Shown here: piece by piece, positions 30,918 through 32,787 of the stretch
How positions within the stretch are numbered: the stretch's first letter is position 1
Layout: every line of letters starts with the position of its first letter
NCBI GenBank assembly: GCA_020860755.1
Contig: JAJBTQ010000013.1
Coordinates: 6,702-39,488 of the forward strand
Length of the DNA: 32,787 bases
Direction: 5' to 3'
From: Lachnospiraceae bacterium
GTDB taxonomy: Bacteria > Bacillota > Clostridia > Lachnospirales > Lachnospiraceae
Position numbers and translations under genes: made by a program
Notes under the pieces: model-generated
Told to the model about the DNA's origin: nothing
Database searches by the model: none
What the model saw: the letters and a program-made list of their open reading frames with translations, nothing else

Positions 30918-32600
30918 TTATTTAAGCAGAGGCTTAAGGGCCTCTGTTAAGTCCTCTCTCTCGGCCTTCGCCTCTTCGAGGTCCTTTCCGAGGGTCGTGA
31001 AATATGTCTTGATCTTCGGCTCCGTGCCGGAGGGGCGCACTACAATGGAGGCGCCGTCGTCCAGCTTATAGATCAACACGTTTGCACTGGGAAGACCGGT
31101 CTTATCCGGCTCTTCGTAGTCGATGGCACGGGAAACCTTATGTCCTGCGAACTCCGTCGGCGCGTCATCCCGCAGTCCCTGCATGATGTCGTTCATCTTG
31201 TCCATACCGGAAAGTCCCGGGAACTCATAGCTGTCCACTACATTTAAGTAGCGCCCATACTGGGCATAGATCTCCTCCAGGCGCTGTTTTATGGAGCTTC
31301 CGATGCTCCGGTAGTAGGCCGCCATCTCGCAGATCAGCATCGAGGTGACTACGGCGTCCTTGTCGCGGACATAGGCGCCGGCCAGATAGCCGTAACTCTC
31401 CTCAAACCCAAAGATAAAGCGGTCCTCCTCTCCTGCCTCCTCCAGTTGAAGGATCTGGTCGCCGATCCACTTAAACCCGGTCAGCACGCTTCGCATTTCA
31501 ACGCCGTAATGCTCTGCCACGGCATCCGCGAGCGGAGTAGAGACGATGGATTTAACAGCGATCGGTCGGTCGGGCATCGTGCCCTTTTCGATCCGGCCCG
31601 CGCAGATATAGTCTAAGAGAAGCACACCCATTTCATTCCCGTTGACCAGCTCGTACGTGCCGTCCGGGCACTTCATGGCGATTCCGACACGGTCCGCATC
31701 CGGGTCGGTGGCCAGCATCAGATCCGCGCCGGACTCCTCCGCAAGTGTCAGGCCCAACTTGAGGGCATCCAGAATCTCCGGATTCGGATAGGAACAGGTC
31801 GTGAAATAGCCGTTTGGATACTCCTGTTCCGGAACGATCGTGATATCGGTGATCCCGATGTCATGTAAAACTGTCGTGACAGGGATAAGACCGGTGCCGT
31901 TTAAGGGGCTGTATACCAGCTTTAAACCGGCCGTTTTACAGAGACCGGGACGAACCTGACACGCCTCGATCGCAGCGAAGAACGCAGCTTTGCAGTCATC
32001 TCCGACGAAGCGGATCAGACCCTGCTCCACGCCCTCCGAAAAAGACATGTATTCTGCACCGTCTAAGATATCGGTCTTTAAGATCTCATTGTAAACAACA
32101 GCGGCAGCGTCATCCGTCATCTGGCATCCATCCGGGCCGTATGCCTTGTAGCCGTTGTATTTGGAAGGATTGTGGGATGCGGTGACCATGATGCCGGCAT
32201 TGCATTTGTAATAACGGGTCGCAAATGACAGAGCAGGTACCGGATTTAAAGAGTCATAGATCCGCACCTGAATGCCGTTCGCAGCCAGCACTCCTGCCGC
32301 AGTTTTCGCGAACACATCACTCTTGATGCGGCTGTCGTAGCTGATGGCGACCGTCTGTGAGCCGCCCTGAGTCTTCACCCAGTTGGCCAGCCCCTGTGTG
32401 GCCTGCCTCACTACATAAATATTCATCCGGTTCGTGCCGGCGCCGAGCACGCCGCGCAGGCCTGCCGTGCCAAATTTAAGTTCTACCGCGAAGCGGTCCT
32501 TTATCTCGTCATCATTTCCCTGGATCCGGAGCAGTTCCGTTGTCAGATCCAGGTCATCCAGATCAGCTGCGAGCCATCTTTGATAATCGTCCTGATACAT
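30918..32600 (-). CDS. pgcA: Phosphohexomutase (phosphoglucomutase/phosphomannomutase family)
   Basis: The 560-residue enzyme moves phosphate between C1 and C6 of glucose, mannose or related sugars. It shows the phosphoserine loop TASHNP (140-145), the magnesium site DPDADR (299-304), the sugar-binding FEESYGY and the phosphate-binding RPSGTEPKIKTY near the end. Length fits the long PgcA-type group of Firmicutes that makes glucose-1-phosphate for cell-wall teichoic acid and glycolipid synthesis. The exact sugar cannot be proved. AGGAGG lies 7 bases before ATG 32600. The promoter is probably at 32644-32672 on the minus strand. Confidence 0.92.
   Translation of the reverse strand: MYQDDYQRWLAADLDDLDLTTELLRIQGNDDEIKDRFAVELKFGTAGLRGVLGAGTNRMNIYVVRQATQGLANWVKTQGGSQTVAISYDSRIKSDVFAKTAAGVLAANGIQVRIYDSLNPVPALSFATRYYKCNAGIMVTASHNPSKYNGYKAYGPDGCQMTDDAAAVVYNEILKTDILDGAEYMSFSEGVEQGLIRFVGDDCKAAFFAAIEACQVRPGLCKTAGLKLVYSPLNGTGLIPVTTVLHDIGITDITIVPEQEYPNGYFTTCSYPNPEILDALKLGLTLAEESGADLMLATDPDADRVGIAMKCPDGTYELVNGNEMGVLLLDYICAGRIEKGTMPDRPIAVKSIVSTPLADAVAEHYGVEMRSVLTGFKWIGDQILQLEEAGEEDRFIFGFEESYGYLAGAYVRDKDAVVTSMLICEMAAYYRSIGSSIKQRLEEIYAQYGRYLNVVDSYEFPGLSGMDKMNDIMQGLRDDAPTEFAGHKVSRAIDYEEPDKTGLPSANVLIYKLDDGASIVVRPSGTEPKIKTYFTTLGKDLEEAKAEREDLTEALKPLLK
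30927..30946. terminator. Weak hairpin between cca and the mutase gene
   Basis: CAGAGGC (30927-30933) and GCCTCTG (30940-30946) pair within the 3' end of the mutase gene. TTAAG strings flank it on both sides. No T-run is present. It may help end one of the convergent transcripts. Confidence 0.25.
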
Positions 32601-32613
32601 GAGAGCCTCCTTT

Positions 32614-32672
32614 TAAGTGTATATAATTCTAAGTGTATATAATATTAAAGAGTTATTAGAACTTTACAGTAA
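32614..32672 (-). promoter_or_regulatory. Promoter and direct repeat before the mutase gene
   Basis: On the minus strand TTACTG (32667-32672), 17 bases, TTTAAT (32644-32649) form a possible promoter. Downstream of it, TAAGTGTATATAAT (read on the plus strand) is repeated exactly at 32614-32627 and 32630-32643. The repeat covers the expected transcription start and leader, as a regulator site might. Confidence 0.45.
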
Positions 32673-32787
32673 TCTTACCATAGCAAAAATCGATTATCAA
32701 CCGGCTAAAACCCCTTCTTCCCCCCCCCTGCTGGCACTTCAATAAAAACAGGAATATCAAATATTTTTAAAAGATTGACTTGACAAG
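32673..32787. other. Gene-free end of the window
   Basis: No gene is visible in the last 115 bases. They hold a run of nine C (32720-32728) and, at the end, TTGACTTGACA, which could be the -35 region of a promoter for a plus-strand gene beyond the window. Confidence 0.4.

Overview
The window looks like a chromosomal segment from a Gram-positive, strictly anaerobic member of the Clostridia, most likely Lachnospiraceae. The evidence is strong AGGAGG-type ribosome sites, sortase-type cell-wall signals, a type 3 prolyl-tRNA synthetase, a small 2[4Fe-4S] ferredoxin, a NhaC-type antiporter and a moderately GC-rich coding style. The species cannot be told from the sequence. No rRNA, tRNA or CRISPR array was seen.

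Region 1 (1-3238) is a scar of mobile and accessory DNA. It holds the 3' end of a wall-anchored surface protein, a tyrosine-recombinase homologue that has lost its catalytic residues, and a possible small RNA with its own promoter and terminator. These are followed by three gene fragments side by side: the first 20 codons of an ATPase-like gene, a LacI-type regulator cut in half, and the catalytic C-terminus of an integrase without its N-terminus.

Region 2 (3239-5533) carries a lactonase-like metallo-beta-lactamase-fold hydrolase, an AlkA-type DNA glycosylase and a frameshifted TetR regulator with a visible promoter and operator-like inverted repeat.

Region 3 (5632-11213) is the most striking part: seven same-strand genes encoding three sirtuins, a membrane-anchored alpha/beta hydrolase, a soluble DUF2156-type acyltransferase-like protein, a flavodoxin and a PARG-type macrodomain protein (TIGR02452-like). 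All three sirtuins carry Gln where deacetylase sirtuins have the catalytic His. This is the hallmark of class M (SirTM) sirtuins, which ADP-ribosylate proteins. A writer and eraser of ADP-ribosylation in one operon is known for SirTM loci. Three diverged writers together with a PARG-type eraser, and without the usual GcvH-L/LplA partners, may be an undescribed version. A convergent NhaC antiporter closes the region.

Region 4 (13034-20652) is a signalling cluster: two zinc-ribbon membrane proteins, a PP2C phosphatase, a soluble protein with three zinc ribbons, a transmembrane Ser/Thr kinase with an outside TPR region, and one or two accessory proteins that may be a single gene split by a frameshift. 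The promoters of the zinc-ribbon/TPR gene and of the PP2C gene share TTGCAT-N17-GTATAATGTAGTC, so they are probably co-regulated.

Region 5 (20692-25216) encodes secreted cell-envelope proteins: two tandem paralogues with a CwlO-like coiled coil and a 3D-like domain, each with its own promoter, and a wall-anchored CAP-domain protein. Region 6 (25245-32787) is mostly housekeeping: a PAP2 phosphatase, a ferredoxin, an XRE-aminotransferase fusion facing an operator-rich gap, proS-cca (overlapping TAATG) and a phosphohexomutase.
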